Shown here: piece after piece, positions 55,081-63,984 of the stretch
Numbering within the stretch: the stretch's first letter is position 1
Layout of the letters: the number at the start of each line of letters is the position of its first letter
DNA from: an uncultured Aquimarina sp.
GTDB lineage: Bacteria; Bacteroidota; Bacteroidia; Flavobacteriales; Flavobacteriaceae
Direction of reading: 5' to 3'
DNA length: 64,000 bases
NCBI RefSeq assembly: GCF_947492965.1
Contig: NZ_CANLOZ010000001.1
Coordinates: forward strand, 1-64,000
Made by a program: the position numbers and the translations under genes
Notes under the pieces: generated by a model
Databases searched by the model: none
What the model was told of the DNA's origin: nothing
Seen by the model: only the letters and a program-made list of their open reading frames with translations

Positions 55081-55527
55081 TTAAGGGTTAGGGTTTTGTA
55101 TAGTGAGATCAGAAATGATTTGCCAGGTGTTTTCTTGATTTTTAACTAGCAAAAAAGTTACTTGCATACTATTTTCAGGAGCTTCTAGTAGTGCAATAAC
55201 GGTTGCAGAATGTCCTTTAATATCTAGATGTAAAATAGAGGTTTTATAAGGCGTGCCGCCAATTTTCTTTTGATTCATTAATGAAATATATCCGGCTCCT
55301 GAAATGACAGTGGTTTTATCAGAAGTAGGATATCGATTTACCACAACTCGAAAGTCGGGATGTAAAATTTCACCAAACATAGCTGTGTTGCGTTGCGCTC
55401 CTGCGGTTACAAATTTTTCTACCACAGTTTTAATTTCGTTTTCCATAACTTCTTCGTTAGTTTGAGATTTACAATCGGCCGTACATAAACATATAATACA
55501 AACCATAATTCGTGCTAAAGTTTTCAT
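55081..55527 (-). CDS. DUF4440/NTF2-like lipoprotein
   Basis: This is a 148-residue protein starting at ATG 55527 (MKTLARIMVCIICLCTADC). The start ATG 55536 is possible but adds three residues. A type II signal peptide is followed by an NTF2-like domain with VEKFVTAGAQRNTAMFGEILHPDFRVV and TWQIISDLTIQN. A Crp-type operator (55584-55603) lies 57 bp upstream, between this gene and the Crp/Fnr gene, so it is a likely target of that regulator. Confidence 0.82.
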   Translation of the reverse strand: MKTLARIMVCIICLCTADCKSQTNEEVMENEIKTVVEKFVTAGAQRNTAMFGEILHPDFRVVVNRYPTSDKTTVISGAGYISLMNQKKIGGTPYKTSILHLDIKGHSATVIALLEAPENSMQVTFLLVKNQENTWQIISDLTIQNPNP

Positions 55528-55583
55528 TAGTATCAATTTTAGAATTTTAAACGGTGTGAAACTAAGAATACGGAAACAGGATT

Positions 55584-55603
55584 TTTGTGACGATGATCAC
55601 AAA
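55584..55603. promoter_or_regulatory. Crp-type operator
   Basis: TTTGTGA, six bases, TCACAAA is a perfect 7-bp dyad with the classic Crp half-sites TGTGA-N6-TCACA. It lies just after the Crp/Fnr gene (stop at 55610) and upstream of the next gene on the same strand. Confidence 0.75.
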
Positions 55604-55609
55604 GTGTAA

Positions 55610-56188
55610 TTAGGACATTCTTTTACGAATTCTACTCAGAGTTTCTCTGGCAACGCCAATATAAGATGCTAAATATTGAACTGGTATTTGCTGAATAAGT
55701 TCTGGATTGTGTTCTAATAAATATTTATATCGATCTTCGGGCTTTAGCGATGTTAACATTGTTGTAAAGGTATGCTGCTCACTTAATAAATGTTCGAGTA
55801 GTTTTCTTCCTAAACGTTCAAAGGATATTGATTTGTCGTAAAGTTGTAAAAGTTCGGTTCTCTTAATAAAAAAACCTTCTGTATCACTTATGGCTACAAT
55901 GTTTTTGTTGGAAGTGTTTTGAGAAGCCAAGCTGGATATTTCTGTGGCAAAATCAGAAACACTAAAAAAAGAAGTGTAAATCTCTTTAGTATTAATGAGC
56001 TCGTATAGACCCAAAATGCCTTTGGTAACAAATAGTATTCCGTGATTGTACTGTCCGTTTTGTAGTAGAAATTCCTTTTTTGCTAATGTTTTGTATTCAG
56101 AAATCTTTAAAAATTCTTTAAACTCTTCGTCCGTGAGTTTATGAAAGTTATGAAGAGTGGTTTTGAGAAGATTAATAGCATCGTCCAT
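55610..56188 (-). CDS. Crp/Fnr-family transcription regulator
   Basis: This 192-residue regulator has an N-terminal cyclic-nucleotide-binding-like beta-roll (about 20-115), a dimer helix, and a C-terminal helix-turn-helix (about 165-190). The recognition helix VARETLSRIRKRM carries R181, E182 and R186, the arrangement used by E. coli Crp to read TGTGA half-sites. The beta-roll lacks an obvious RxS cAMP-binding motif and has no Fnr cysteines, so the ligand is unknown. The operator 7 bp downstream of its stop fits the helix. Many Bacteroidota relatives act in stress or redox control. Confidence 0.88.
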   Translation of the reverse strand: MDDAINLLKTTLHNFHKLTDEEFKEFLKISEYKTLAKKEFLLQNGQYNHGILFVTKGILGLYELINTKEIYTSFFSVSDFATEISSLASQNTSNKNIVAISDTEGFFIKRTELLQLYDKSISFERLGRKLLEHLLSEQHTFTTMLTSLKPEDRYKYLLEHNPELIQQIPVQYLASYIGVARETLSRIRKRMS

Positions 56189-56261
56189 ACTATACGTAAA
56201 CTAACTTTTGTTTTGTGTAAAGCACTAAGGTATTGTTTTAAAAAAAAGAACACAACATTAC

Positions 56262-57668
56262 TTATAAAGAATGTAATTCGTATTTCTGCTCAATCCATTG
56301 GTTGAAATTGATATAACCTAATATGAAATTTGGGATGGGGTTTTTCTTTAGTTCTAAAGCTAACTCCTCAAAAGCATCCTTCTTTGCTTTTTCAGAAAGT
56401 TCGACAGTTTTGCTTAAAAATTTCAATATGAGCTTTTCATAGACTTCTATGTTTTTTTGCTTTTTAATATTTTTTTTTAGTGCATCTATTAAATATCTCA
56501 TCGAAAATCCATTTCCTAGTTCGTAGTGTGTTAGAAGGTTGAGCCAATAGGTGTAGGTGATAAGGTCTTTTCGGTCTTTTTTTGTCTGATTGTTTAGGAT
56601 GTCATTGATCCAGTGAAGGGATTTTTGAAAATCTCTTTTTTGAAAGTAGATGTTGGCAAACTGAAATCTAAAAGAAAGCCAATAATTATCTGGAATTACA
56701 TTTTTGTTTTCCTCTATAAAACCATGAATATTTTCTATAACCTCTTGTGTGTTGTGAATGTCTTTTAGGTTTCTGTGAATTTCTAATTCTATATTGTACA
56801 GACGAAGTTTTTCTTTAATTAATGAAGCAGAATTTACCGTAATTTCAGATGCTTTTTGTTTTAAGAATAATATTCTAACGAATGCTTCTTTGTATAGTTT
56901 TTCGAAAACAAGATATCCTAGATAATTGTTGTAGACCGAGAAATATGTGGTAAAGTACTCTTTAAGCAGTTCAGGCTGTTGTTCCCATTCTTTGATCAGT
57001 TTTTCTATGAGTTGTTTTGCCTTTTTTGGATTGTTAGAGGCAAGATGTTTTCGGTATAAATGAAGTGCCTTTAGTGTTTTGTTCTGTAGGTGATTTGTTT
57101 TTTTGTGAGATAAAGAAGCGTTTATGGGGTCTGTGTTGGCTAATAAAAGATTGATATAGTTGGTTGTAGAATCTAAGCATTGTTTCTGCTCGGTGATAAT
57201 ATCTTTTAAGGTTTCGAAATCTTGAGGATGTAAGGCTTGATAAACTTTTCTTTTCCAATCTTTTATTTGAAAAAGCAATACATTTTGTTGAAAGTTGATA
57301 GCTTTTTTTTCTGCTCTTTTTAATTCGCTATTACAAATGGCATACAATCCTTTGTGATATAAAATTTCAACATTTTTAATAATACTGATTAGTTCGGCTT
57401 GTATCGAAATTTTGGCGTGATAATTTCTGAGAGATTGCAGAACACGCTGTTTTAGGTAGTTCTTTATGGTTGTTAGCTGGTTGATAAAAGCTTTGTCTGA
57501 GAATTGTGTTTTGATTAATGTTTCATCATATATCTTTTGCGCTTCGATAGCGTCAAAAAGCAATAGGTATTCAGCGTCTTCTCCTCCTTTAGAACTGAGT
57601 CGAAAATAACGTTTCTCACTTTTTGTCAATGATTTGATTAAATAGAATAATTCTTCGTTTTTCTTCAT
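56262..57668 (-). CDS. Helical repeat hypothetical protein
   Basis: This 468-residue, mostly helical cytoplasmic protein has no signal peptide or membrane segment. It opens with FYLIKSLTKSEKRYFRLSSK and then has helical pairs that recall TPR or other alpha-solenoids, such as WLNLLTHYELGNGFSMRYLID. No enzyme motif was seen. Similar proteins are scattered in Bacteroidota as far as I recall, without a known role. It stands alone upstream of the Crp/Fnr gene on the same strand. Confidence 0.75.
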   Translation of the reverse strand: MKKNEELFYLIKSLTKSEKRYFRLSSKGGEDAEYLLLFDAIEAQKIYDETLIKTQFSDKAFINQLTTIKNYLKQRVLQSLRNYHAKISIQAELISIIKNVEILYHKGLYAICNSELKRAEKKAINFQQNVLLFQIKDWKRKVYQALHPQDFETLKDIITEQKQCLDSTTNYINLLLANTDPINASLSHKKTNHLQNKTLKALHLYRKHLASNNPKKAKQLIEKLIKEWEQQPELLKEYFTTYFSVYNNYLGYLVFEKLYKEAFVRILFLKQKASEITVNSASLIKEKLRLYNIELEIHRNLKDIHNTQEVIENIHGFIEENKNVIPDNYWLSFRFQFANIYFQKRDFQKSLHWINDILNNQTKKDRKDLITYTYWLNLLTHYELGNGFSMRYLIDALKKNIKKQKNIEVYEKLILKFLSKTVELSEKAKKDAFEELALELKKNPIPNFILGYINFNQWIEQKYELHSL

Positions 57669-57761
57669 TTTAGAAACCTATGTTTTTTCAAAAATAATAC
57701 TTTTTTTCATGACTCTGATCACATACTTTTGAGAGAATCTTAATCAATACTTTATTTTATT

Positions 57762-58124
57762 ATGTCAAATGCAATTAGCTGGTTTGAAATACCAAGTACC
57801 AATTTTGAAAGAGCTGTAAAATTTTACAATGAGCTTTTAGATGTAGAACTACAACCTATGGAGATGGAATTTAAAATGGCATTTTTTCCATACAAAGATG
57901 GTGGAGTAGGTGGCTGTGTTACGCATGGAAACGGAAATACACCATCACAAGAAGGTACATTTGCCTACCTTAATGGAGGAGATGATCTTTCCATTCCTTT
58001 AGCTAGAGTAGAAAAAGCTGGAGGAAAGATTTTAATGCCTAAAACTTCTATAGGAGAGAATGGTTTTATGGCAATTTTTCTGGATACCGAAGGAAATAGG
58101 GTTGCATTTCATTCCATGAAATAA
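57762..58124 (+). CDS. VOC-family (glyoxalase/bleomycin resistance) protein
   Basis: This 120-residue vicinal-oxygen-chelate protein opens with ISWFEIPSTNFERAVKFYNELLD and closes with GFMAIFLDTEGNRVAFHSMK. The fold pairs two beta-alpha-beta-beta-beta modules, and His or Glu ligands at the usual places are partly missing, so metal enzyme activity is uncertain. It is convergent with the helical-repeat gene upstream region and stands alone. Confidence 0.88.
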   Translation: MSNAISWFEIPSTNFERAVKFYNELLDVELQPMEMEFKMAFFPYKDGGVGGCVTHGNGNTPSQEGTFAYLNGGDDLSIPLARVEKAGGKILMPKTSIGENGFMAIFLDTEGNRVAFHSMK

Positions 58125-58144
58125 ACTATTTAATACATTCCTAA

Positions 58145-58216
58145 ACTATCTAGAGATTATACTATCCAACAGAAGTTCATTAAGAAATTCAGGATGTTTA
58201 TGTTACTCTAGATAGT
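58145..58216. repeat. 11-bp inverted repeat in the VOC-DUF2461 gap
   Basis: ACTATCTAGAG (58145-58155) and CTCTAGATAGT (58206-58216) are perfect reverse complements separated by 50 bases, between the VOC gene and the DUF2461 gene. No T run follows, so it is not a terminator. It may be an operator pair or a long-loop hairpin. Confidence 0.5.
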
Positions 58217-58250
58217 ATTTTGCTATATTTAATAACTGATACATAAGACC

Positions 58251-58916
58251 ATGCAATATTTTACACAAGACTTTGTAGAATTTTTTAAGGAATTAGAATT
58301 TAATAATCATAAAGAGTGGTTTCATACCAATAAAAAGAGATATGAAGCAAGTGTGAAGAGACCTTTTGAGATTTTTGTGGGTAAAATGATTCAAGAAATT
58401 CAGAAGTACGATCCTACATTGCAAATTGATGCTAAAGAGTGTGTGCTACGTATAAACAGGGATATTCGTTTTTCTGAAGATAAATCCCCGTATAATTTAT
58501 ACTACACAGCCTTTATATCTAATGGAGGACGAAAAGATAAAAGTGTTCCGGGTTTGTTTTTGCGATTGTCACCCATTATGGTAGGAGTTATGGGAGGATG
58601 TTTTGGTATTACAAAGGAACAATTGTTTAATTTAAGAACTACGATTAGTAATAATCCTAAAGATTTTAGAAAATTAATTGAAGAAAAAGAGTTTGTTGAG
58701 AGATTTGGAGAAATCAAAGGACGAGCAATAAAACGAATTCCAAGAGAATGGAAAGAAGCTTACAAAATTGAACCTTTAATTGGGAACAAACAATTCTATT
58801 TTGTTGGAGAAGAATCACCTTCATTGATCACCAATGATTCTCTTATTGATAAATTAATGGAGTATTGGAAGATAATGCGTCCTATAAATGAGTATTTAAC
58901 CAAAGCAATTCAATAA
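58251..58916 (+). CDS. DUF2461 (TIGR02453) family protein
   Basis: This 221-residue cytoplasmic protein of the DUF2461 family is recognisable from FTQDFVEFFKELEFNNHKEWFHTNKKRYEASVKRPFE-like opening (split here at residue 3 onwards) and the central RINRDIRFSEDKSPYNLYY. Function is unknown. The next gene starts at its stop (ATGA-type overlap of one base), suggesting co-translation with the TfoX-like protein. Confidence 0.9.
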   Translation: MQYFTQDFVEFFKELEFNNHKEWFHTNKKRYEASVKRPFEIFVGKMIQEIQKYDPTLQIDAKECVLRINRDIRFSEDKSPYNLYYTAFISNGGRKDKSVPGLFLRLSPIMVGVMGGCFGITKEQLFNLRTTISNNPKDFRKLIEEKEFVERFGEIKGRAIKRIPREWKEAYKIEPLIGNKQFYFVGEESPSLITNDSLIDKLMEYWKIMRPINEYLTKAIQ

Positions 58917-59278
58917 TGGCGTATAGTGAGTTCCTTTCGGATCGGATTCATCAGATTTTTAAAGACAAAAGAACAAATTTCTATACCAAAAGAATGATAG
59001 GAGGTCTTTGTTTTATGGTAGATGACAAAATGTGTTGTGGAATCCATTATGATAAAAAGAAGGAAACCGATTTATTAATGGCAAGAATAGGAGAAGAAGC
59101 CTATGCTATTGCTATCAATAGAACTGGGTGTTATCCAATGGATTTTACAGGAAGACCAATGAAAGGATATGTTTTTGTAACTCCAGAAGGTTTTGATATG
59201 GATGAAGATCTTGAATATTGGATACAATTATGTCTGGATTTTAATCCTTTAGCCAAAAGTAGTAAGAAGAAGAAATAG
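58916..59278 (+). CDS. TfoX N-terminal domain protein
   Basis: This is a 120-residue protein of the TfoX/Sxy N-terminal family with MIGGLCFMVDDKMCCGI and MDFTGRPMKGYVFVTPEGF. TfoX regulates competence in some Proteobacteria; that role is not established in Bacteroidota. It lacks the C-terminal domain of full TfoX. It overlaps the DUF2461 gene by one base. Confidence 0.85.
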   Translation: MAYSEFLSDRIHQIFKDKRTNFYTKRMIGGLCFMVDDKMCCGIHYDKKKETDLLMARIGEEAYAIAINRTGCYPMDFTGRPMKGYVFVTPEGFDMDEDLEYWIQLCLDFNPLAKSSKKKK

Positions 59279-59356
59279 GTATGAAAAGTTTCTAAAATGC
59301 TATTTTAAAATAGATAGTTTTTGTAATTGTTAAAGTTCGATAGCGACCTATTGCAT

Positions 59357-60571
59357 ATGTCTAAAACAATCTTTACTAAAACAAACGTATTTATTGCAAT
59401 GCAGTATCTTTTTGCTAGGAAAAAACAAATTTTTTTGGCAATGATTGGTGTATTGTTAGGAGTAACTACTTTTATAGTGATGATTAACTTTATGACTGGA
59501 GTGAACGATTTTTTAGATGATGCTGTTTTTAATGGAAGTCCTGATATAATTATTAGTAAGGATGTAGAAAAACCAAACGCTAATTCGATCTTAAGTCAAG
59601 GAAGTTTTTTAGATAACTATGATAAAATCGACTCTTTTTTAAAGAATAAGAATAATGTGCGAAGTTTTGCGCATCAAATAATCTCTCCAGCAATTTTAAT
59701 AAGTGATGCTAAGCAACATCCTGGCAGTATTAATGGAGTTTTTCCGACCCATGAAGATACTATGGTTGATCTCGAAAGAAGATTGGTAGAAGGAAAAGGG
59801 TTTCAGAGTTTATCTGCAAAAAACACCATCCTTATCGGTATAAGCTTGGCAAAAAGATTGCAAGTTTCTGTTGGGGATTCTATTAAAATGATTCTTCCTA
59901 ATGGTAAAAATCAACAATTAGAAGTTTCAGGAATATTTAGTTTTGGGATTACCACAATTGATAACGTACGAACTTATACCTCTTCAGAAACATTACAACA
60001 TTTATTAGGTCAGAAGAATCATATCACTAATATTCACATTAAATTAAAAGATAGAGATGATGTGAGTATTAAAGATGATCTTGTTCAAAAATTCCAAGGG
60101 ATAACTACAGAAGATTGGAAGGACAGTAATAAAACTATTGTCATTGGTAATAAAGTAAGAGACATTCTAACATGGTCAGTTTCTTTTGCATTGCTTTTGG
60201 TTGCAGGATTTGGAATTTATAATATTCTAAATATCACCGTAATTCAGAAAAGAAAGGATATTGCCGTTTTGAAAACCGTTGGATATTCTAGTGAAGATAT
60301 TGTATTTATCTTTTTGGTACAATCAATTATTATTGGTGTGTTTGGAGCATTTTTAGGCGTCTTATTTGGATATGGTATTAGTTATTTAATATCTACAACA
60401 CCCTTGGATACTTCGGATTTTATTATAGTAGAGACGTATCCTATTAACTTTAAGGTTTTTTACTACATTTTGGGATTTTTCTTTGGTGTTTTGACAACTG
60501 CTTTCGCTGGGTATTTCCCATCTAAAAAAGCTAGTAAAGTGGATCCGGTAACGATTATAAGAGGGATATGA
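59357..60571 (+). CDS. Lol-type ABC transporter permease (FtsX/MacB fold)
   Basis: This is a 404-residue inner-membrane permease starting at ATG 59357 (MSKTIFTKTNVFIAMQYLFARK). A TTG 30 bases earlier is in frame but unlikely. It has one N-terminal helix (about 23-45), a large periplasmic MacB-type domain (about 46-275) and three C-terminal helices with the FtsX signature near VIQKRKDIAVLKTVGYSSEDI. It overlaps the ATPase gene by 4 bp. By family it moves lipoproteins or hydrophobic compounds out of the inner membrane (LolC/E- or MacB-like). Confidence 0.9.
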   Translation: MSKTIFTKTNVFIAMQYLFARKKQIFLAMIGVLLGVTTFIVMINFMTGVNDFLDDAVFNGSPDIIISKDVEKPNANSILSQGSFLDNYDKIDSFLKNKNNVRSFAHQIISPAILISDAKQHPGSINGVFPTHEDTMVDLERRLVEGKGFQSLSAKNTILIGISLAKRLQVSVGDSIKMILPNGKNQQLEVSGIFSFGITTIDNVRTYTSSETLQHLLGQKNHITNIHIKLKDRDDVSIKDDLVQKFQGITTEDWKDSNKTIVIGNKVRDILTWSVSFALLLVAGFGIYNILNITVIQKRKDIAVLKTVGYSSEDIVFIFLVQSIIIGVFGAFLGVLFGYGISYLISTTPLDTSDFIIVETYPINFKVFYYILGFFFGVLTTAFAGYFPSKKASKVDPVTIIRGI

Positions 60572-61236
60572 TTTTAAAAGCTAAACAGATCAATAAATAT
60601 TTTACAGAACCAGAAAAGCATCAGGTTTTACAAGATGTTTCTTTATCAATTTCTGAAGGCGAGTTAGTATCTGTATTTGGTGAGTCTGGAAGCGGTAAAT
60701 CTACCTTATTATATATTTTGTCTACGTTAGATACTGATTTTGATGGTGATCTAACAATATATGATCACAAAATTAAAAGGTTAACTGCTTCGCAATTAAC
60801 TGATTTTAGAAATAAACATATCGGTTTTGTATATCAATTTCATTATTTGCTTCCAGAGTTTAATGTCCTTCAGAATGTAATGTTGCCTGCTATGAAACTT
60901 TCCTTAAAAAATAAAAAGGAGATAGAACATGATGCTATGAGTTTATTAGCAGAAGTGGGTATGAAATCCTTTGCTAAACGCCCTGCATATCAACTTTCTG
61001 GTGGACAACAACAGCGAGTAGCTATTGCAAGAGCTTTAATAAATAATCCTTCATTAATTGTTGCAGATGAACCTACTGGAAATTTAGACCAAAAAAACTC
61101 AGAATTAATATTCGATTTGCTTAAAGAAATTACAGGAACCAAAAATAAAGCTGTAGTAATTGCCACCCATAATTCTAAAATTTATCATAATTCTGATAGA
61201 AGTATTGAAATGATTGATGGAGTTATACGACTATGA
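60568..61236 (+). CDS. lolD: Lol-type ABC transporter ATP-binding protein
   Basis: This 222-residue ATPase has Walker A GESGSGKST (38-46), the signature LSGGQ (143-147), Walker B LIVADE (163-168) and an H-loop in VIATHNSKI. It is of the LolD/MacB type and is translationally coupled to the permease gene (ATGA overlap). Only one permease is encoded, so the pump would be a homodimer of permeases, as in MacB. The symbol indicates family resemblance. Confidence 0.92.
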   Translation: MILKAKQINKYFTEPEKHQVLQDVSLSISEGELVSVFGESGSGKSTLLYILSTLDTDFDGDLTIYDHKIKRLTASQLTDFRNKHIGFVYQFHYLLPEFNVLQNVMLPAMKLSLKNKKEIEHDAMSLLAEVGMKSFAKRPAYQLSGGQQQRVAIARALINNPSLIVADEPTGNLDQKNSELIFDLLKEITGTKNKAVVIATHNSKIYHNSDRSIEMIDGVIRL

Positions 61237-61263
61237 TCGTATAAAAACTTAAAAATCAATAAA

Positions 61264-61650
61264 ATGGAAACTTCTTTTAATAAAAGTATTGTGATTTTCG
61301 ATGGTGAGTGCAATTTATGCAATGGAGTAGTAGGCTGGTTGATGAAATTTGCTCCGAAAGATCTTTTCCATTTTACTCCTTTTCAATCTCCTCAAGGCCA
61401 AGAATTATTAAAAAAATACGGCTACCCAACTGAAAGGTTAGATACAGTGATTTTAATAGATGAAAATGGAGCACATACACACTCTGATGGTTTTATTAAG
61501 ATAGTCTCTAAAATTCCAAAGTGGAAACGAGTAGCAGCCCTGTTAGCCTTTGTTCCTCGAATGATACGCGATGGAATTTATAAACTAGCTTCTCGCAACA
61601 GAGTAAAGTGGTTTGGACAGTCTACCAGTTGCACAATTAACTTTAGATAA
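61264..61650 (+). CDS. DCC-family thiol-disulfide oxidoreductase-like protein
   Basis: This 128-residue protein of the DCC (DUF393) family has the signature FDGECNLCNGVVGWLMKFAP with the CxxC pair C16 and C19, and a C-terminal YKLASRNRVKWFGQ segment. DCC proteins are predicted thioredoxin-fold redox proteins, but activity is not well shown. It follows the ABC transporter genes by 27 bp, so it may share their transcript. Confidence 0.88.
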   Translation: METSFNKSIVIFDGECNLCNGVVGWLMKFAPKDLFHFTPFQSPQGQELLKKYGYPTERLDTVILIDENGAHTHSDGFIKIVSKIPKWKRVAALLAFVPRMIRDGIYKLASRNRVKWFGQSTSCTINFR

Positions 61651-61727
61651 TTTTTTACTTCACTTCGCTATTGAAGGTCAATTAAAAAGAATTGCTACAT
61701 TTGGATGATCACACAATACAATTCTGA

Positions 61728-63455
61728 ATGAGCTTTTTTGTTAATAGGTATACACGAAGATGTATATTTTATTGGATGTTATTGTCTACTTTTTGGCTAA
61801 GTGCGCAGAAGGAAGAAATTATAGGAATAGATACAATCCAAAACAAAAGTATTGATCAACTAGTAGATTTGATTAAAAGTTCCAGAAAGAAAAAAGCTGC
61901 AGTTTATGAAAACATATTAAAAAGCAAAAACCTGTCGGGTAACGATCTTTCTGAGATTTATATAGACATTGGATACAGCTTTTATAAAAGAGAAGAGTCT
62001 GAAATAAGTATTTCATATTTTCAAAAAGCGATTGATGTAGCAAAAAGCAATTCGGATAATGAAACCCTCGCTAATGCATACTTAAAATTAGGAAATTCTT
62101 ATTTGCAAGATTGGCAAAATCAAAACGCTTTAGATACCTACCATCAAGTGTTACAAATGGCACAGGAACGAGGGAATCTTAAAAAAGAAATTGTTGCCAA
62201 ATCCAATATTGTAATTGTGCTCAGAAGAATGAATCAGTTAGATAAAGCACTGGAAGACTGCAGAGGTTTATTGAGTTTTATAGATAAGACATCATATAAG
62301 AATAAGAAAAATCATGTAAATGTATTGACGATTATAAGTGAAGTGTATTTAGATCTAGGACAGTTTGATTCTGTTCTAAAATACGCGGATATAGGTATTG
62401 CTATTAGTACTCCTTTAAATTATGAAATCGGGATAGCAGATTTATATACCAAAAAAGGAATTGTTTTCTTTAAAAGGAATGACTATGATCAAGCTTTGAG
62501 CTTTTTATATAAAGCGGAAAAAATCTTAAACAAATTAAAAGTTAATGATAGATCCAACCAGAGAATTAATGTGAATTATTTTTTGGCGAGTTATTTCTAT
62601 GACATGCAATCATATGAAAAAGCAGTTGACTATCTATTAAAAACGATCAATGCCTTAAAGGAAAATGACCTAAGAAAGAATAGAGTGATAGATGCACATA
62701 TGCTTCTCGCTAAAAGCTACAAGGAAATTGGAAATACAGATGCCTCAATAGTATGGTTTTCGAAACATCAGGAACTTCAAGATCAATTTCAGAAAGATAA
62801 AGATAAAACAGTTCATAAAATCTATGATCAGAGTACACAGCAACTGGATAACAAAATTAGAAAGCTAGAAAGTGAACAGGAAAAAGAACAAAAGCTTAAG
62901 AGTTATATTTTATGGGCTTTAGTCATTGTGGCATTATCCCTTGTTTTTATACTAATTACTTATTTTAGAAAGCAAAAAGCAAATAAGAAGGTTTTTAATA
63001 AACTGATTCAAAAAATTTCTGATCTTGAATCAAAAGAAGCTCAAGAAAATATAGAAACTAGAGAGTCTACTAAAGAAATTTATATCGATGATGACAAAAT
63101 TAATGCAGTGCTAAAGGGATTAGAGAAACTAGAAAAGCAAGAGTATTTTTTAAGTGTCGATTGCAATTTAAGATCCATAGCGAAAAAGGTGAAAACCAAT
63201 GCTACCTACCTTTCCAGAATTATAAATAACTATAAAGGAAAAAGTTTTAATGATTATATCAATGACTTAAGAATTGATTACGTATTGAAACGATTAAAAA
63301 ATGACAACAAATTCAGGTCATTTTCTATTAGTTCGATTGCTAGCGAGATTGGATATAAAAGTGATAATTCTTTTACCAAACATTTTAAGGCAAAGACTGG
63401 GTTAAACCCTTCTTATTATATCAAGAATATTGAGAAGTTACCTGTAAAACTATAA
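61728..63455 (+). CDS. Membrane TPR/AraC-type transcription regulator
   Basis: This 575-residue regulator has a signal peptide-like start (1-26, ending WLSAQ), TPR repeats at about 70-350 on the periplasmic side, a short coiled coil (about 360-390), one transmembrane helix (393-413) and a C-terminal AraC-type double helix-turn-helix (about 475-567; LRSIAKKVKTNATYLSRIIN and FSISSIASEIGYKSDNSFTK). This one-component architecture occurs in Bacteroidota beside peptide and bacteriocin genes. A peptide gene begins 155 bp downstream on the same strand. A peptide or envelope signal is plausible as input. Confidence 0.87.
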   Translation: MSFFVNRYTRRCIFYWMLLSTFWLSAQKEEIIGIDTIQNKSIDQLVDLIKSSRKKKAAVYENILKSKNLSGNDLSEIYIDIGYSFYKREESEISISYFQKAIDVAKSNSDNETLANAYLKLGNSYLQDWQNQNALDTYHQVLQMAQERGNLKKEIVAKSNIVIVLRRMNQLDKALEDCRGLLSFIDKTSYKNKKNHVNVLTIISEVYLDLGQFDSVLKYADIGIAISTPLNYEIGIADLYTKKGIVFFKRNDYDQALSFLYKAEKILNKLKVNDRSNQRINVNYFLASYFYDMQSYEKAVDYLLKTINALKENDLRKNRVIDAHMLLAKSYKEIGNTDASIVWFSKHQELQDQFQKDKDKTVHKIYDQSTQQLDNKIRKLESEQEKEQKLKSYILWALVIVALSLVFILITYFRKQKANKKVFNKLIQKISDLESKEAQENIETRESTKEIYIDDDKINAVLKGLEKLEKQEYFLSVDCNLRSIAKKVKTNATYLSRIINNYKGKSFNDYINDLRIDYVLKRLKNDNKFRSFSISSIASEIGYKSDNSFTKHFKAKTGLNPSYYIKNIEKLPVKL

Positions 63456-63609
63456 AACTTAAAAAAAGTCAATAGAAGAATGCCGCATTTTGTTTAAAAT
63501 GAGGTTTGTCAATTATGATTTAAGGCTTGTAAAAAGTATATTTCATTATATTAACTCTATAGATCTTATTAGTTTTTAACGGTTTTTAGGATCTTTTAAA
63601 TATTACATA

Positions 63610-63765
63610 ATGAAAAAGCAATTAAAGAAAAGTGTAAGTCTCAAAAAGCTTACCGTTGCCAGAATTAATGATTATGGTATGACAAAAATTAAAGGAGGCG
63701 ATTGTTTAGCTACTGATCATTGTAATTCACATATGGAATGTGAATCCACTCAACATCGGTATTAG
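63610..63765 (+). CDS. GG-leader RiPP precursor (class I lanthipeptide-like)
   Basis: This is a 51-residue peptide absent from ordinary gene lists because of its size. It opens MKKQLKKSVSLKKL, continues TVARINDYGMTKIKGG, and ends with core DCLATDHCNSHMECESTQHRY. The leader (1-30) matches the Bacteroidota class I lanthipeptide pattern: basic N-terminus, a hydrophobic/helical KKLTVARIN stretch, and IKGG at residues 27-30 for cleavage by a bifunctional peptidase/ABC exporter. The core (31-51) has Cys32, Cys38 and Cys44 and four Ser/Thr (T35, S40, S46, T47), enough for up to three rings. The modifying enzymes are not in the window. Confidence 0.72.
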   Translation: MKKQLKKSVSLKKLTVARINDYGMTKIKGGDCLATDHCNSHMECESTQHRY

Positions 63766-63790
63766 ATCAACTACAAAAAAAAATAATTAG

Positions 63791-63822
63791 AAAAAGCTTC
63801 ATCAGTAAATGAGGCTTTTTTT
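63791..63822 (+). terminator. Terminator after the precursor peptide gene
   Basis: AAAAGCTTCAT and ATGAGGCTTTTTTT pair with one G-T wobble around CAGTAA. It closes a short transcript holding only the peptide, which is usual for separately controlled precursor genes. Confidence 0.8.
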
Positions 63823-63841
63823 ATGCCTTATTTTATCCAAA

Positions 63842-63937
63842 ATGCGGAAATTATACTTTTTTACTGCGTTTCTCTGTGCTAATTTGGTAGAAGAACAAAA
63901 TGAGAAATTGTTAACAATTCATTTTAGCAAGGGGTAA
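63842..63937 (+). CDS. Possible 31-residue peptide
   Basis: An ATG opens a 31-codon frame starting MRKLYFFTAFLCANLVEEQ. It lies between the precursor terminator and the next small gene. There is no GG leader and no recognised family. It is listed only because small peptide genes cluster in such loci; chance is the simplest explanation. Confidence 0.15.
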   Translation: MRKLYFFTAFLCANLVEEQNEKLLTIHFSKG

Positions 63938-63984
63938 CCGAAAACCTTAGAAAAAGAGTAGGTGTCTTAATTAAAATTACATTC

